Part shown: positions 51,813 to 59,900 of the stretch, one piece after another | Layout of the letters: every line of letters starts with the position of its first letter | Numbering within the stretch: position 1 is the first letter of the stretch | Source: JARDZU01 sp963730285 | GTDB lineage: Bacteria > Actinomycetota > Acidimicrobiia > Spongiisociales > ZC4RG35 | Direction of reading: 5' to 3' | Assembly (NCBI GenBank): GCA_963730285.1 | Contig: CAVSQY010000013.1 | Location: forward strand, 1 to 64,000 | Length of the DNA: 64,000 bases | The notes under the pieces: generated by a model | Databases searched by the model: none | Told to the model about the DNA's origin: nothing | The model's input: only the letters and a program-made list of their open reading frames with translations | Position numbers and translations under genes: made by a program

Positions 51813-52382
51813 ATGACCGCGCTCCTCGGTGCCGTCTTGGCCGGAGGCGCCGGCATTCGAATGGGCACCGACAAGGCAATGGTGGATGTGGGCGGGTCGA
51901 CGATGCTCACCCGAGTGATCGATGCGTTGTCCCATGTAGCCGATCACGTCGTTGTCCTGGGTGATGAGCGTGAGGGATGGGAGTGCTGGCATGACATCGT
52001 CTCCGCGCCAGGCCCACTGGCAGGTGTGGCCACAGCCCTCAGTCGGATGAGTGAAGCCCGCGCACTGATCGTCGCCGTCGACAACCCATTCGTCACGGCG
52101 CAGACGCTGGGCCATCTGAGCGCCGTCCAATCGGCTCTCCCCGTTGTCCCCGTCGACGAGGCGGGGGTGCGTCAGGTCACATGTGCCGTGTATCCCAAGA
52201 CCGTGGGAGGGGCCGCCCTCGACGAGGCGGAGTCGGGCGGATCGATCCAGACCCTGCTCGATCGGGTCTCATTCGAGCCGGTTACCCCGGAGATCTGGCG
52301 CGCATGGGGTGAAGACGGTCGAAGCTGGTTCTCCGTCGACACCCCCGCTTCATTGGATGCGGGTCTGGAGCGATACGGCTAA
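51813..52382 (+). CDS. mobA: Molybdenum cofactor guanylyltransferase
   Basis: 189 residues. LLGAVLAGGAGIRMGTDKAMV is the nucleotide-binding loop (LAGGxxxRMGxDKA), followed by APGPLAGVATAL and VAVDNPFVTAQTLGHL, with Asn replacing the Cys of the usual DMP/DxP motif. It attaches GMP to molybdopterin, forming the dinucleotide cofactor. It starts 4 bp after pfkA. The molybdenum hydroxylase subunits at 59897-63374 normally carry MCD rather than MGD, so the link is only suggestive. Ends overlap the ECF gene by 4 bp. Confidence 0.82.
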   Translation: MTALLGAVLAGGAGIRMGTDKAMVDVGGSTMLTRVIDALSHVADHVVVLGDEREGWECWHDIVSAPGPLAGVATALSRMSEARALIVAVDNPFVTAQTLGHLSAVQSALPVVPVDEAGVRQVTCAVYPKTVGGAALDEAESGGSIQTLLDRVSFEPVTPEIWRAWGEDGRSWFSVDTPASLDAGLERYG

Positions 52383-53620
52383 CCGGCTGCCTCGGATCCC
52401 GAAATGCCTTTCTCCAAGAACCTTCGCCCGGTCTCGTTCTCCGTGAGTTGGACCGCCTTCCTTCGCTCTGCGTCAGCCTCCAATTCATGGCCCAGTCTCC
52501 GATGAAGCTCGCTGAGGGCGACGTGATAGGGCGGATAACTTTCGAGCTCGCCACTGATTGGCTCGAGCTCGGCCAACGCCTCCTCAGGCCCTCTGAACTC
52601 GGCCACGGCTATCGCACGATTGAGTCGCACCACCGGTGACGGGTGGACGGCGAGGAGGCGGTCGTAGAGACTCACCACCCGGCGCCAGTCCGTGTCCTCC
52701 CACGTTGCGGCCGAGACGTGCTCGGCCGCTATCAGTGCCTGGAGCGCATAGGTCCCGTCACGCTCAATCCCCGCGAGACGGTGTAACAGGTCGGTGCCCT
52801 CGGCGATGTCTCTCCCGTCCCACCTCAGCCGATCCTGGTCGGCCAAGAGCACGAGCTCACCGGTCTCATCGACCCGGGCACGCGTCCGGCTGTGGTGCAG
52901 GAGCATCAGAGCCAGCAGGGCAATGACCTCGCCTTCATCCGGCAGCAACTCGACCATCACCCGGCCCACCCCGATGGCCGACTCCGCCAGGTCGGCCCTG
53001 ACCAGGTCCGATCCGCTGGTGGCGAAATAGCCCTCATTGAATATCAGGTAGATCACGGCGAGCACCGGGGCCAGCCGCTCTTCGAGCTCGTCAGGTCGGG
53101 GGACCCTGAAGGGTATGGCGGCATCGCGGATCTTTGCCTTGGCCCGGACCAGACGTTGGGCCATGGTCGCCTCGCTCGTGAGAAAGGCGCGTGCGATCTC
53201 GGGGGTAGTCAACCCCCCCACTGCCCGGAGCGTCAACGCCACCTGTTTGTCGACGGAGAGCGACGGATGACAACAGGCAAAGATCAGCTGCAGACGGTCG
53301 TCCTCGACCGAGCGGCTGCTCACATCTTCCTCGCCGGGGCGCCGCTCCCCCAACTCGAGACTGGCCAACATCTCCTGTTTCCTTGCCAGGTTCTCCCGCC
53401 GGCGAATCCGATCGATGGCACGACGTCTCGCAACTGTGGACAGCCATCCTGGGGGGTTGTCAGGAATTCCCGCATCCGGCCATTTGCCCAATGCCTCGAC
53501 AAACGCATCCTGGACCGCCTCCTCGGCCAGGTCCATGTCACGGCAACGACTGGCGACATTTGCCAGCACCAGCGAGTAGGAATCCCGGAAGACGGTCTCG
53601 ATCGCCGTCCTGTGATCCAT
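52379..53620 (-). CDS. ECF42-like sigma factor with C-terminal TPR-type domain
   Basis: 413 residues, twice the size of a normal ECF factor. Sigma-2 (about 10-75: LVLANVASRCRDMDLAEEAVQDAFVEAL) and sigma-4 (about 110-165: QVALTLRAVGGLTTPEIARAFL) are followed by a ~230-residue helical extension containing YLIFNEGYFATSG, FRGPEEALAEL and ALSELHRRLGHELEAD. This is the ECF42/DUF6596 architecture. Such genes usually sit beside a DGPF/YCII protein gene, which is absent here. Confidence 0.92.
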   Translation of the reverse strand: MDHRTAIETVFRDSYSLVLANVASRCRDMDLAEEAVQDAFVEALGKWPDAGIPDNPPGWLSTVARRRAIDRIRRRENLARKQEMLASLELGERRPGEEDVSSRSVEDDRLQLIFACCHPSLSVDKQVALTLRAVGGLTTPEIARAFLTSEATMAQRLVRAKAKIRDAAIPFRVPRPDELEERLAPVLAVIYLIFNEGYFATSGSDLVRADLAESAIGVGRVMVELLPDEGEVIALLALMLLHHSRTRARVDETGELVLLADQDRLRWDGRDIAEGTDLLHRLAGIERDGTYALQALIAAEHVSAATWEDTDWRRVVSLYDRLLAVHPSPVVRLNRAIAVAEFRGPEEALAELEPISGELESYPPYHVALSELHRRLGHELEADAERRKAVQLTENETGRRFLEKGISGSEAAG

Positions 53621-53691
53621 CTGGTGCTGGCTTCTCGCTCTTGGCCGGTTCCGTTCACACCCTTGTGTCGAACGGCCCTTGCGTCTGTCTA

Positions 53692-54345
53692 CTAGTGCTT
53701 GATCTCGATGCCGCCGAACAGGACGGTGGCGTGGATGGTGAGATTCGGAGCGTCAGGCCCGAGCTGCTCCTTGGCCGTCACATTCTCTATGCCGGCGAAG
53801 ATGGGGAGCCCTCGGGTGGCGACGTGCCAACCCTGCGGCACCCGAATCTCTACTCCGCCAAAGGCGGCCATGACGTCGATGGTGGCGTCGGCTGAAGGCA
53901 GGGCGTCACGTAGGTCCAGCTCTGCGCCGCCGAAGATAGATGTGATGCTCCCTCCCTGAAATTGCTTCGAGTGTGAGGCGAGCTCGGCGCCCGAGAACAC
54001 ATTGAAGCTATTGACATCGTCACCGGCGTCAGTCTTGGGAGCCAAACCCCGACCGAACAGGATCATCACCCCGATCACGATGATGATCGCAGGGAAGACC
54101 AGGTTCCACAGATCGAGGAGGTCGAGTGACGAGAAGAGCAGTGCGACACCGACCAACACGATGATCAACGCCACGAACCAATGACGGGGGTTGGCGGCAA
54201 GGGAGATCAGCCCGGCGCCGATGACCGCCAGCGGCCACCAGGTCCCGAGCACATCGCCCGCGTCGAGCACATCCGCCTGGCCCAACAACAGGATCACCCC
54301 GACCCCCACCACGATCAGGCCGATGTAGAGCCGACCCCAGTTCAT
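53692..54345 (-). CDS. LiaF-like membrane protein
   Basis: 217 residues. Four hydrophobic segments (about 6-22, 35-50, 55-72, 77-94) precede an outer/cytoplasmic beta domain with the repeated GG pattern (SGAELASHSKQFQGGSITSIFGGAELDLRDA in pieces; MAAFGGVEIRVPQGW; VLFGGIEIKH) typical of LiaF C-terminal/DUF1707-related domains. Such proteins modulate cell-wall stress responses. The ATG at 54345 has GGAGG upstream. Confidence 0.82.
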   Translation of the reverse strand: MNWGRLYIGLIVVGVGVILLLGQADVLDAGDVLGTWWPLAVIGAGLISLAANPRHWFVALIIVLVGVALLFSSLDLLDLWNLVFPAIIIVIGVMILFGRGLAPKTDAGDDVNSFNVFSGAELASHSKQFQGGSITSIFGGAELDLRDALPSADATIDVMAAFGGVEIRVPQGWHVATRGLPIFAGIENVTAKEQLGPDAPNLTIHATVLFGGIEIKH

Positions 54346-54453
54346 CTTGCCTCCAATTCCGACAGGTACACGAGTGACTGGGCCACAACCTACCGTCCCG
54401 ATGCCCGACCCGATCCCGGGATTGTGGCGGCCATCGATAACGTTGGCCCCATC

Positions 54454-55074
54454 ATGACGGTGGACTTGATCTACGTGGGTGATCCTATGTGTTCCTGGTG
54501 CTATGGATTTGCGCCCGAGATCGACCAATTGGCGGCCGACCACGAGGTCGAGGTCGTTGTGGGTGGTCTTCGGCCAGGCCCTGCCGCCCAGGTGCTCGAT
54601 GACCGCTTGGCCAGCTCTCTCCGGCATCACTGGGAGCAGATCGGAGAACGGACCGGGCAGACCTTTGACACGGCCTTTCTCGAAAGGCGTGACGGTTGGC
54701 TCTATGACACCGAGCCCGCCGACACCGCAGTCACCGTCATGCGCAGTATGAGCCGGCCAAGCACGCTCGAGTACTTCAAAGAGCTTCAGACCGCCTTTTA
54801 CGCCGGCGGGGAGGACATCACCGAGGTCGGCGTCCTCGCCGACCTGGCCGGACGATTCGACGTCGACTCGGCCGAATTCCGAGAGCGACTGACCGACCCG
54901 GACGGAAAACGTGAGGCATGGCAGGACTTCTCCAAGGCAAGGAGTTGGGGAATCAACGGATTTCCGAGTCTGATCGCCGACATGGGTGAGGATCGGTTGG
55001 CTCTCGTCGCTCGGGGTTGGGCCAGAGCCTCGGACATTCGCTCCCGACTTGAGAGGGTGGCGACGGCTGTTTGA
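54454..55074 (+). CDS. DsbA-family thioredoxin-fold oxidoreductase
   Basis: 206 residues, thioredoxin fold with helical insertion. Active site Cys13-Ser-Trp-Cys16 (DPMCSWCYGF) and a cis-Pro loop GINGFPSLIA. Closest in pattern to cytoplasmic DsbA/FrnE-like proteins; no signal peptide is present, so it is not an exported disulfide oxidase. The ATG at 54454 matches the start of the conserved strand VDLIYVGDPMC. Confidence 0.9.
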   Translation: MTVDLIYVGDPMCSWCYGFAPEIDQLAADHEVEVVVGGLRPGPAAQVLDDRLASSLRHHWEQIGERTGQTFDTAFLERRDGWLYDTEPADTAVTVMRSMSRPSTLEYFKELQTAFYAGGEDITEVGVLADLAGRFDVDSAEFRERLTDPDGKREAWQDFSKARSWGINGFPSLIADMGEDRLALVARGWARASDIRSRLERVATAV

Positions 55075-55099
55075 ATGAGCTGGTTCCAGCCCGAGACCT

Positions 55100-55612
55100 A
55101 TGCGACAACCACACATACCCGACCCTGTCATCGACCCCACGGCACTAGTCCTCCCCGGCGCCCAAGTCCACGGTCAGGTCACGATCGGGCCTCGGTCGCT
55201 GGTCCTTTTCGGGGTGGTGATACGGGCCGAGCTCGACCGGATTGTGATCGGCGCTGAGACCAACATCCAAGACAACTCGGTGCTGCACTGTGACGAGGAC
55301 GTGCCGTGCCTGCTCGGTGAGAGGGTCACCATTGGCCACTCTGCGGTGGTTCACGGAGCCGCGGTGGGTGATAGGTGCCTCGTGGGAATCGGGGCCAAGC
55401 TACTGAACAACTCCTCCCTCGGCGAAGGGGCCTGGCTGGCCGCCGGGTCGGTGCTGGCCGAGGGCAAGCAGGTCCCGCCGTGGACACTGGCCGTCGGGAT
55501 CCCTGCCAAGCCACTCCGGGACCTCACCGAGCAGGAGGTCGCCCGTGCCGACGATGGTGTCGACCACTATCTCGAGCTGATGGAGAGCTATCGCGACCGG
55601 TTCGGCCCGTGA
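55100..55612 (+). CDS. Gamma-carbonic anhydrase family protein
   Basis: 170 residues forming a left-handed beta-helix of hexapeptide repeats. Three candidate zinc ligands, His63 (VLHCDED), His80 and His85 (IGHSAVVHG), match the gamma-class (YrdA/CaiE/PaaY) arrangement. It may hydrate CO2 or act on an acyl-CoA. The ATG at 55100 follows the DsbA-like gene by 25 bp. Confidence 0.92.
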   Translation: MRQPHIPDPVIDPTALVLPGAQVHGQVTIGPRSLVLFGVVIRAELDRIVIGAETNIQDNSVLHCDEDVPCLLGERVTIGHSAVVHGAAVGDRCLVGIGAKLLNNSSLGEGAWLAAGSVLAEGKQVPPWTLAVGIPAKPLRDLTEQEVARADDGVDHYLELMESYRDRFGP

Positions 55613-55648
55613 TCCGGACACAGAGTGTGTCGAGACGGCTCGATCACC

Positions 55649-55654
55649 TACGAT
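55649..55654 (+). promoter_or_regulatory. -10 box of purF-purM, leaderless start
   Basis: TACGAT is followed by 6 nt and the GTG at 55661. It lies in the 48-bp gap after the gamma-carbonic anhydrase gene. Confidence 0.4.
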
Positions 55655-55660
55655 GGCTTC

Positions 55661-57091
55661 GTGCCCCAGGAGGCGATTGTCCCGCTGACCGATAAGCCCC
55701 GCGAGGCATGCGGGGTCGTGGCCGCCTATACCCCACGACAGAAGGTCTCCAGCCTCATCTACTACGGGCTCTACGCCCTCCAGCATCGTGGTCAGGAGTC
55801 GGCGGGGATCGCCACATCCGACGGCGAGACCGTCACGGTGTTCAAGGACCTCGGGTTGGTGGCACAGGTCTTCGACGAGCCAGCCCTCGCCGGTCTCGAC
55901 GGGCACCTCGGCATCGGACACACCCGCTACTCGACCACCGGCTCGAACAATTGGGCCAACGCCCAGCCGGCACATCGCCAGGTCGGCCGCACCAGCATTG
56001 CACTCGGTCACAACGGCAACCTCACAAACACCGCCGCCTTGGCTGCCGAGCTCGGGATACAGGGCGCCACCACAGACTCGGACCTCATGGCCGAAGGCAT
56101 TGCCAGGGCGCTGGACGACGAGCGCTCCGACGCCAGAGGCCTCGAGATGGCGATCACCAAGGTCGCCCCGACTTGGGAAGGAGCGTTCTCGCTGGTCCTG
56201 ATGGATCAGGGGCGCATCGTCGGGCTTCGCGACCCCCACGGCTTCCGCCCATTGTGTCTCGGCTCGCTTCCCGACGGCGGATGGGTCCTCGCCTCAGAGA
56301 CCGCTGCTCTCGACTTGCTCGGGGCGAACTTCGTCAGGGAGGTGGCCCCAGGCGAGATGGTGGTCATCGAAGCGGGTGGCGTTCACAGCGCATATCCCTT
56401 CGGTGAGGCCCAACCTGGGTTGTGCCTGTTCGAATTCGTCTACTTCGCCCGGCCGGACAGTCAGATGTATGGTCGGAACATCCATGCCGCAAGGCGTCAA
56501 ATGGGTGAGACCTTGGCCAGAGAGCACCCCGCCGACGCCGATGTGGTGGTGCCCGTCCCCGAGTCGGGTCTTCCCGCTGCGCAGGGATTCGCCGCCGCCA
56601 GCGGCATCCCGTACGTAGACGGGCTGGTCAAGAACCGATATATCGGCCGCACCTTCATCGAGCCAACACAGAGCGTGCGCGACCGGGGCATCAGAATGAA
56701 GCTGAACCCGATCCCGGACAGTATGCGAGGCAGGCGGGTTGTCCTGGTCGATGACTCCATCGTGCGCGGCTCCACCACGAGGAAGCTGGTCCAGATGGTT
56801 CGTGATGCCGGAGCCACCGAGGTGCATCTCCGTGTCTCATCTCCTCCTTATCGATGGCCATGCTTCTACGGGATGGACACCTCCGACCGTTCCACCCTGA
56901 TCGCAGCCCGGCTGGAAGTCGACGAGATTCGCACCCACATCGGAGCCGATTCCCTCGGCTATCTCTCACTGGACGGCCTGCTCGAGTCGACCGGCGTGGC
57001 CGATGCTGGGTTCTGCACCGCTTGTCTCTCCGGCCAATACCCGACATCGATCCCGGAAGGGGTGGACAAGTACCAGCTCGAGCGGTCCTGA
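55661..57091 (+). CDS. purF: Amidophosphoribosyltransferase
   Basis: 476 residues. First step of de novo purine synthesis (PRPP + Gln to phosphoribosylamine). A 16-residue propeptide is predicted before the nucleophile Cys17 (EACGVVAAYTP). RHIAR/GHNGNLTN forms the glutaminase site and RRVVLVDDSIVRGSTTRKLV the PRPP site. Conserved cysteines (LCLFEFVYFARPDS, WPCFYGMD, CTACLSGQYP) fit the [4Fe-4S] B. subtilis type. Start GTG at 55661 from the TACGAT box. The stop overlaps purM. Confidence 0.97.
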   Translation: MPQEAIVPLTDKPREACGVVAAYTPRQKVSSLIYYGLYALQHRGQESAGIATSDGETVTVFKDLGLVAQVFDEPALAGLDGHLGIGHTRYSTTGSNNWANAQPAHRQVGRTSIALGHNGNLTNTAALAAELGIQGATTDSDLMAEGIARALDDERSDARGLEMAITKVAPTWEGAFSLVLMDQGRIVGLRDPHGFRPLCLGSLPDGGWVLASETAALDLLGANFVREVAPGEMVVIEAGGVHSAYPFGEAQPGLCLFEFVYFARPDSQMYGRNIHAARRQMGETLAREHPADADVVVPVPESGLPAAQGFAAASGIPYVDGLVKNRYIGRTFIEPTQSVRDRGIRMKLNPIPDSMRGRRVVLVDDSIVRGSTTRKLVQMVRDAGATEVHLRVSSPPYRWPCFYGMDTSDRSTLIAARLEVDEIRTHIGADSLGYLSLDGLLESTGVADAGFCTACLSGQYPTSIPEGVDKYQLERS

Positions 57092-58065
57092 TGACCGCTT
57101 ACGAGCAGGCGGGGGTCGATCTCGAAGGCGCTGATCGGCACGTGCGAAATATCGCGTCGTCGGTCGTCTCGACCTGGGGTGACCGGGTGGTGGGTGACTT
57201 TGGGGGATTCGCCGCCGGGGTGGAGATCCCGCCAGGGTATGTCAGCCCCATCCTGATGATGACAACCGACGGAGTTGGGACGAAGCTCGAGATCGCCCGA
57301 CGCTTCAGTCGCTGGGACGGCGTCGGTCACGACCTGGTCGCCATGTGTGTCGATGATCTCGCCGCGATCGGAGCCCGTCCGTTGGGGCTGGTCGACTACA
57401 TGGCGGTGGGATCTCTCCGAGCCGACCGTGACCGAGCCGTGGTGGCGTCGATCGCCGGTGCCTGCAATCTCGCCGGCTGCGCGCTGCTCGGCGGGGAGAC
57501 CGCCGAGCATCCCGGTGTCATGGAGCCGGACGCGATCGACTTGGCCGGCGCGGTGGTGGGGGTGGTCGAGAAGGGAGCCCAACTGGGGCCGCATCTGGTA
57601 GAGGAAGGTGACGTGGTGATCGGCCTTTCTTCGCCAAACCTGCGCTCCAATGGCTTCTCCCTGGTGCGGTCGGTCCTGGCCGCGGAGTTGGAGCAGCATG
57701 TCGAGACGCTGCTCGACCCTTCGGTCATCTATGCGCCCTCGGTGCTCAACGCCGTCGCCACCGGCCGAGCCCACAGTGCGGCCCACATCACCGGTGGCGG
57801 GCTGATCGGCAATCTGGTTCGCGCGCTGCCCGATAACCTCGGGGTCGACGTCGACCGGTCCACATGGGCTTGGCCGCAAATCTTCGAGGTCATCTCGAGG
57901 AGCGGGGTGAGCCGCGACGACATGGAGAAGACGTTCAACCTGGGAATCGGTTTCTGTCTCATCATCGAGTCGGCCGGGACGGATGAGGTGATGGACGCGG
58001 TCAGCGCCCACGATCCGGTTGTGATAGGCACGGTGAGCGAGCGGCCAGGGGTTCGGCTCAATTGA
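57091..58065 (+). CDS. purM: Phosphoribosylformylglycinamidine cyclo-ligase
   Basis: 324 residues, AIR synthetase. MTTDGVGTKLEIA, DLVAMCVDDLAAIGARPL, LLGGETAEHPGVM and AHITGGGLIGNLVRAL are the AIRS signatures. Makes AIR from FGAM with ATP. The ATG overlaps the purF stop. No purN or purH is nearby. Confidence 0.97.
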   Translation: MTAYEQAGVDLEGADRHVRNIASSVVSTWGDRVVGDFGGFAAGVEIPPGYVSPILMMTTDGVGTKLEIARRFSRWDGVGHDLVAMCVDDLAAIGARPLGLVDYMAVGSLRADRDRAVVASIAGACNLAGCALLGGETAEHPGVMEPDAIDLAGAVVGVVEKGAQLGPHLVEEGDVVIGLSSPNLRSNGFSLVRSVLAAELEQHVETLLDPSVIYAPSVLNAVATGRAHSAAHITGGGLIGNLVRALPDNLGVDVDRSTWAWPQIFEVISRSGVSRDDMEKTFNLGIGFCLIIESAGTDEVMDAVSAHDPVVIGTVSERPGVRLN

Positions 58066-58862
58066 GTTTCGCCCAGGCGACGGCAGTCGAGCGTCTCGGT
58101 GAGACCACCTGGCGAGGCGAGGTCGAGTCGAACTGGGACATCTTCGGGATCGCCAATGGTGGCTACTTGATGGCGATCGCGGCGAGGGCGATGTCGGAGT
58201 CGTCAGACGGTCGGATCCCGGCCAGCGTGAGCGCACACTTCACCAAGCCGGTCGGTGCCGGCCCGATAACCATTGAGGTCGCACCGGTGAAGGGCGGGCG
58301 ATCATTGTCCACGATGCGCTCCGAGATCCTCGACGGGGACAAAGCGATCCTGATATCACTCATCGGAACCTTCGCCTCGCCCGATCGTGTCTTCCCCGAT
58401 GTGCACCTGAGCGACGCCGAGCCGCCCAGTCTCCCCCCACCCGAAGAGTGCGTGCGCGCTCTGCCCGGTGAAGATCGACCCCTGCCGCCACCGCTCATGG
58501 GGCAATTCGAGGAGCGGATCCATCCCGGGGATGCCGGGGCCTTGGAAGGGAGAGCCACGGGCAACGCCTTGGTGCGTGGGTGGTTCCGACTATTCGCCGA
58601 CGAGCCGGCCGACCCTTTCCTCCCGCTCCTCGTGGCCGATGCCTTCCCGCCTGCCATCTTCAACGCCAACTTGCCGTTGTCCTGGACGCCGACGGTACAG
58701 ATGACCACGCAGATGAGATCGGTTCCCGAGGATGGCTGGCTGGCCTGCCAATTTCGCACCCGATTCATCAGCGGCGGGCTGCTCGAAGAGGATGGGGAGA
58801 TATGGAGCCAATCTGGCCACCTCATCGCCCAATCGCGCCAACTAGCCCTCGTTCCCCGCTGA
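58062..58862 (+). CDS. Acyl-CoA thioesterase, double-hotdog (TesB-like)
   Basis: 266 residues with two hotdog domains: GIANGGYLMAIAARAM and PASVSAHFTKPVGAGPITIEV in the first, WTPTVQMTTQMRSVPEDGWL and DGEIWSQSGHLIAQSRQL in the second. The family hydrolyses medium or long acyl-CoA. The TTG start overlaps the purM stop (TTGA). Its 3' end overlaps the convergent deaminase by 21 bp. Confidence 0.83.
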   Translation: MSFAQATAVERLGETTWRGEVESNWDIFGIANGGYLMAIAARAMSESSDGRIPASVSAHFTKPVGAGPITIEVAPVKGGRSLSTMRSEILDGDKAILISLIGTFASPDRVFPDVHLSDAEPPSLPPPEECVRALPGEDRPLPPPLMGQFEERIHPGDAGALEGRATGNALVRGWFRLFADEPADPFLPLLVADAFPPAIFNANLPLSWTPTVQMTTQMRSVPEDGWLACQFRTRFISGGLLEEDGEIWSQSGHLIAQSRQLALVPR

Positions 58863-59900
58863 GAGCCCGCCCAGGTCCGCCAACAGAGATTCCTTTCCCG
58901 GAGCATCCAGAAACGACGCCCGGATCGAGTTGGCTGCCAGTTCGATCATCACCTCATGGTCAAGATCGAGGCCGTCCGCGACGGCGCGGTAGTTGTCCGC
59001 CACATAGCCACCGAAGTAGGCCGGGTCGTCCGAATTGAGGCAGACCAGTAGGCCACGGTCGATCATCTCTGGCAGAGGATGACTCGAGATGTCTCCCACG
59101 ACCTTGAGGGCGACGTTCGACAAAGGGCACACGGTGAGCGGGATCTGATCCCTGGCCAGGCGATCAACGAGGTCGGAGTCCTCGAGACTGCGAATCCCGT
59201 GGTCGATGCGCTCAGCGCCCAACACGTCGAGAGCCGACCGCACGTACTCGGGTGGGCCTTCCTCGCCGGCATGGGCCACGGCGCGTAGCCCGAGCTTCCT
59301 CCCTTCGGCGAAGGCTTCTTCGAAGATCTCAGAAGGCCGGCCCTTCTCCGAGGAGTCGAGACCGACGGCCACTACCCCCTCGAGATGCGGCTCCGCCTGA
59401 TGGAGCGTGGCCAGGGCAGCCTCACCCGAAAGGTGGCGGAGGAAGCAGAGGATGAGATCGGCAGTGATCCCCGAGTTCCTCCGGGCGTCGGACATCGCCT
59501 CGCGGAAACCGGTCATGAAGACCTCGAACCCGACTCCTCGCCCGGTGTGGGTCTGGGGGTCGAAGAAGATCTCCGCATGCCGGACACCGTCTGCAACGGC
59601 ACGGTCGAGATATGCCCGCATCAGCTCATAGAAGTCATCGGTTGACTGGAGGACTCCGGCGCCCTGGTAGTAGATGTCGAGGAACGACTGGAGCCCGCTG
59701 AACAGGTAGGCGGAGCGCACCTCGTCGATATCCTCGAACGGAAGAAGCAGCCCATTGCGCACGGCCATGTGAAACATCATGTCCGGCTCCAGCGTCCCCT
59801 CGACATGCACGTGCAACTCGGTCTTCGGCAAAGGCGCGCCAAGATCGCGTGGGACCTTTCCGTGGAGAGTTTCGGGTGGGCCCTGGCGGTTTCCATTCAC
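58842..59900 (-). CDS. add: Adenine deaminase (adenosine deaminase fold)
   Basis: 352 residues. LPKTELHVHVEGTLEP carries the HxH zinc ligands; AVAHAGEEGPPEYV holds His and the catalytic Glu; GIRSLEDSDLVDRL and LNSDDPAYFGGYV hold the later His/Asp. The EGTLEPDMM segment and the SFLDIYYQGAGVLQSTDDFY and EIFFDPQTHTGRGV segments are those of the fungal/bacterial adenine deaminase branch, so adenine to hypoxanthine is more likely than adenosine. Its start overlaps the Mo-subunit stop (ATGA): part of a purine catabolism operon. Confidence 0.88.
   Translation of the reverse strand: MNGNRQGPPETLHGKVPRDLGAPLPKTELHVHVEGTLEPDMMFHMAVRNGLLLPFEDIDEVRSAYLFSGLQSFLDIYYQGAGVLQSTDDFYELMRAYLDRAVADGVRHAEIFFDPQTHTGRGVGFEVFMTGFREAMSDARRNSGITADLILCFLRHLSGEAALATLHQAEPHLEGVVAVGLDSSEKGRPSEIFEEAFAEGRKLGLRAVAHAGEEGPPEYVRSALDVLGAERIDHGIRSLEDSDLVDRLARDQIPLTVCPLSNVALKVVGDISSHPLPEMIDRGLLVCLNSDDPAYFGGYVADNYRAVADGLDLDHEVMIELAANSIRASFLDAPGKESLLADLGGLSAGNEG

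Noticed and set aside
54346..55140. Extended N-terminus of the LiaF-like gene (to 482 residues)
   Set aside because: The extension is antisense to the DsbA-like gene, and a GGAGG precedes the ATG at 54345.
56959..58236. 425-codon minus-strand frame
   Set aside because: Antisense to purF and purM, rich in His/Arg/Pro runs typical of GC-rich shadow frames.
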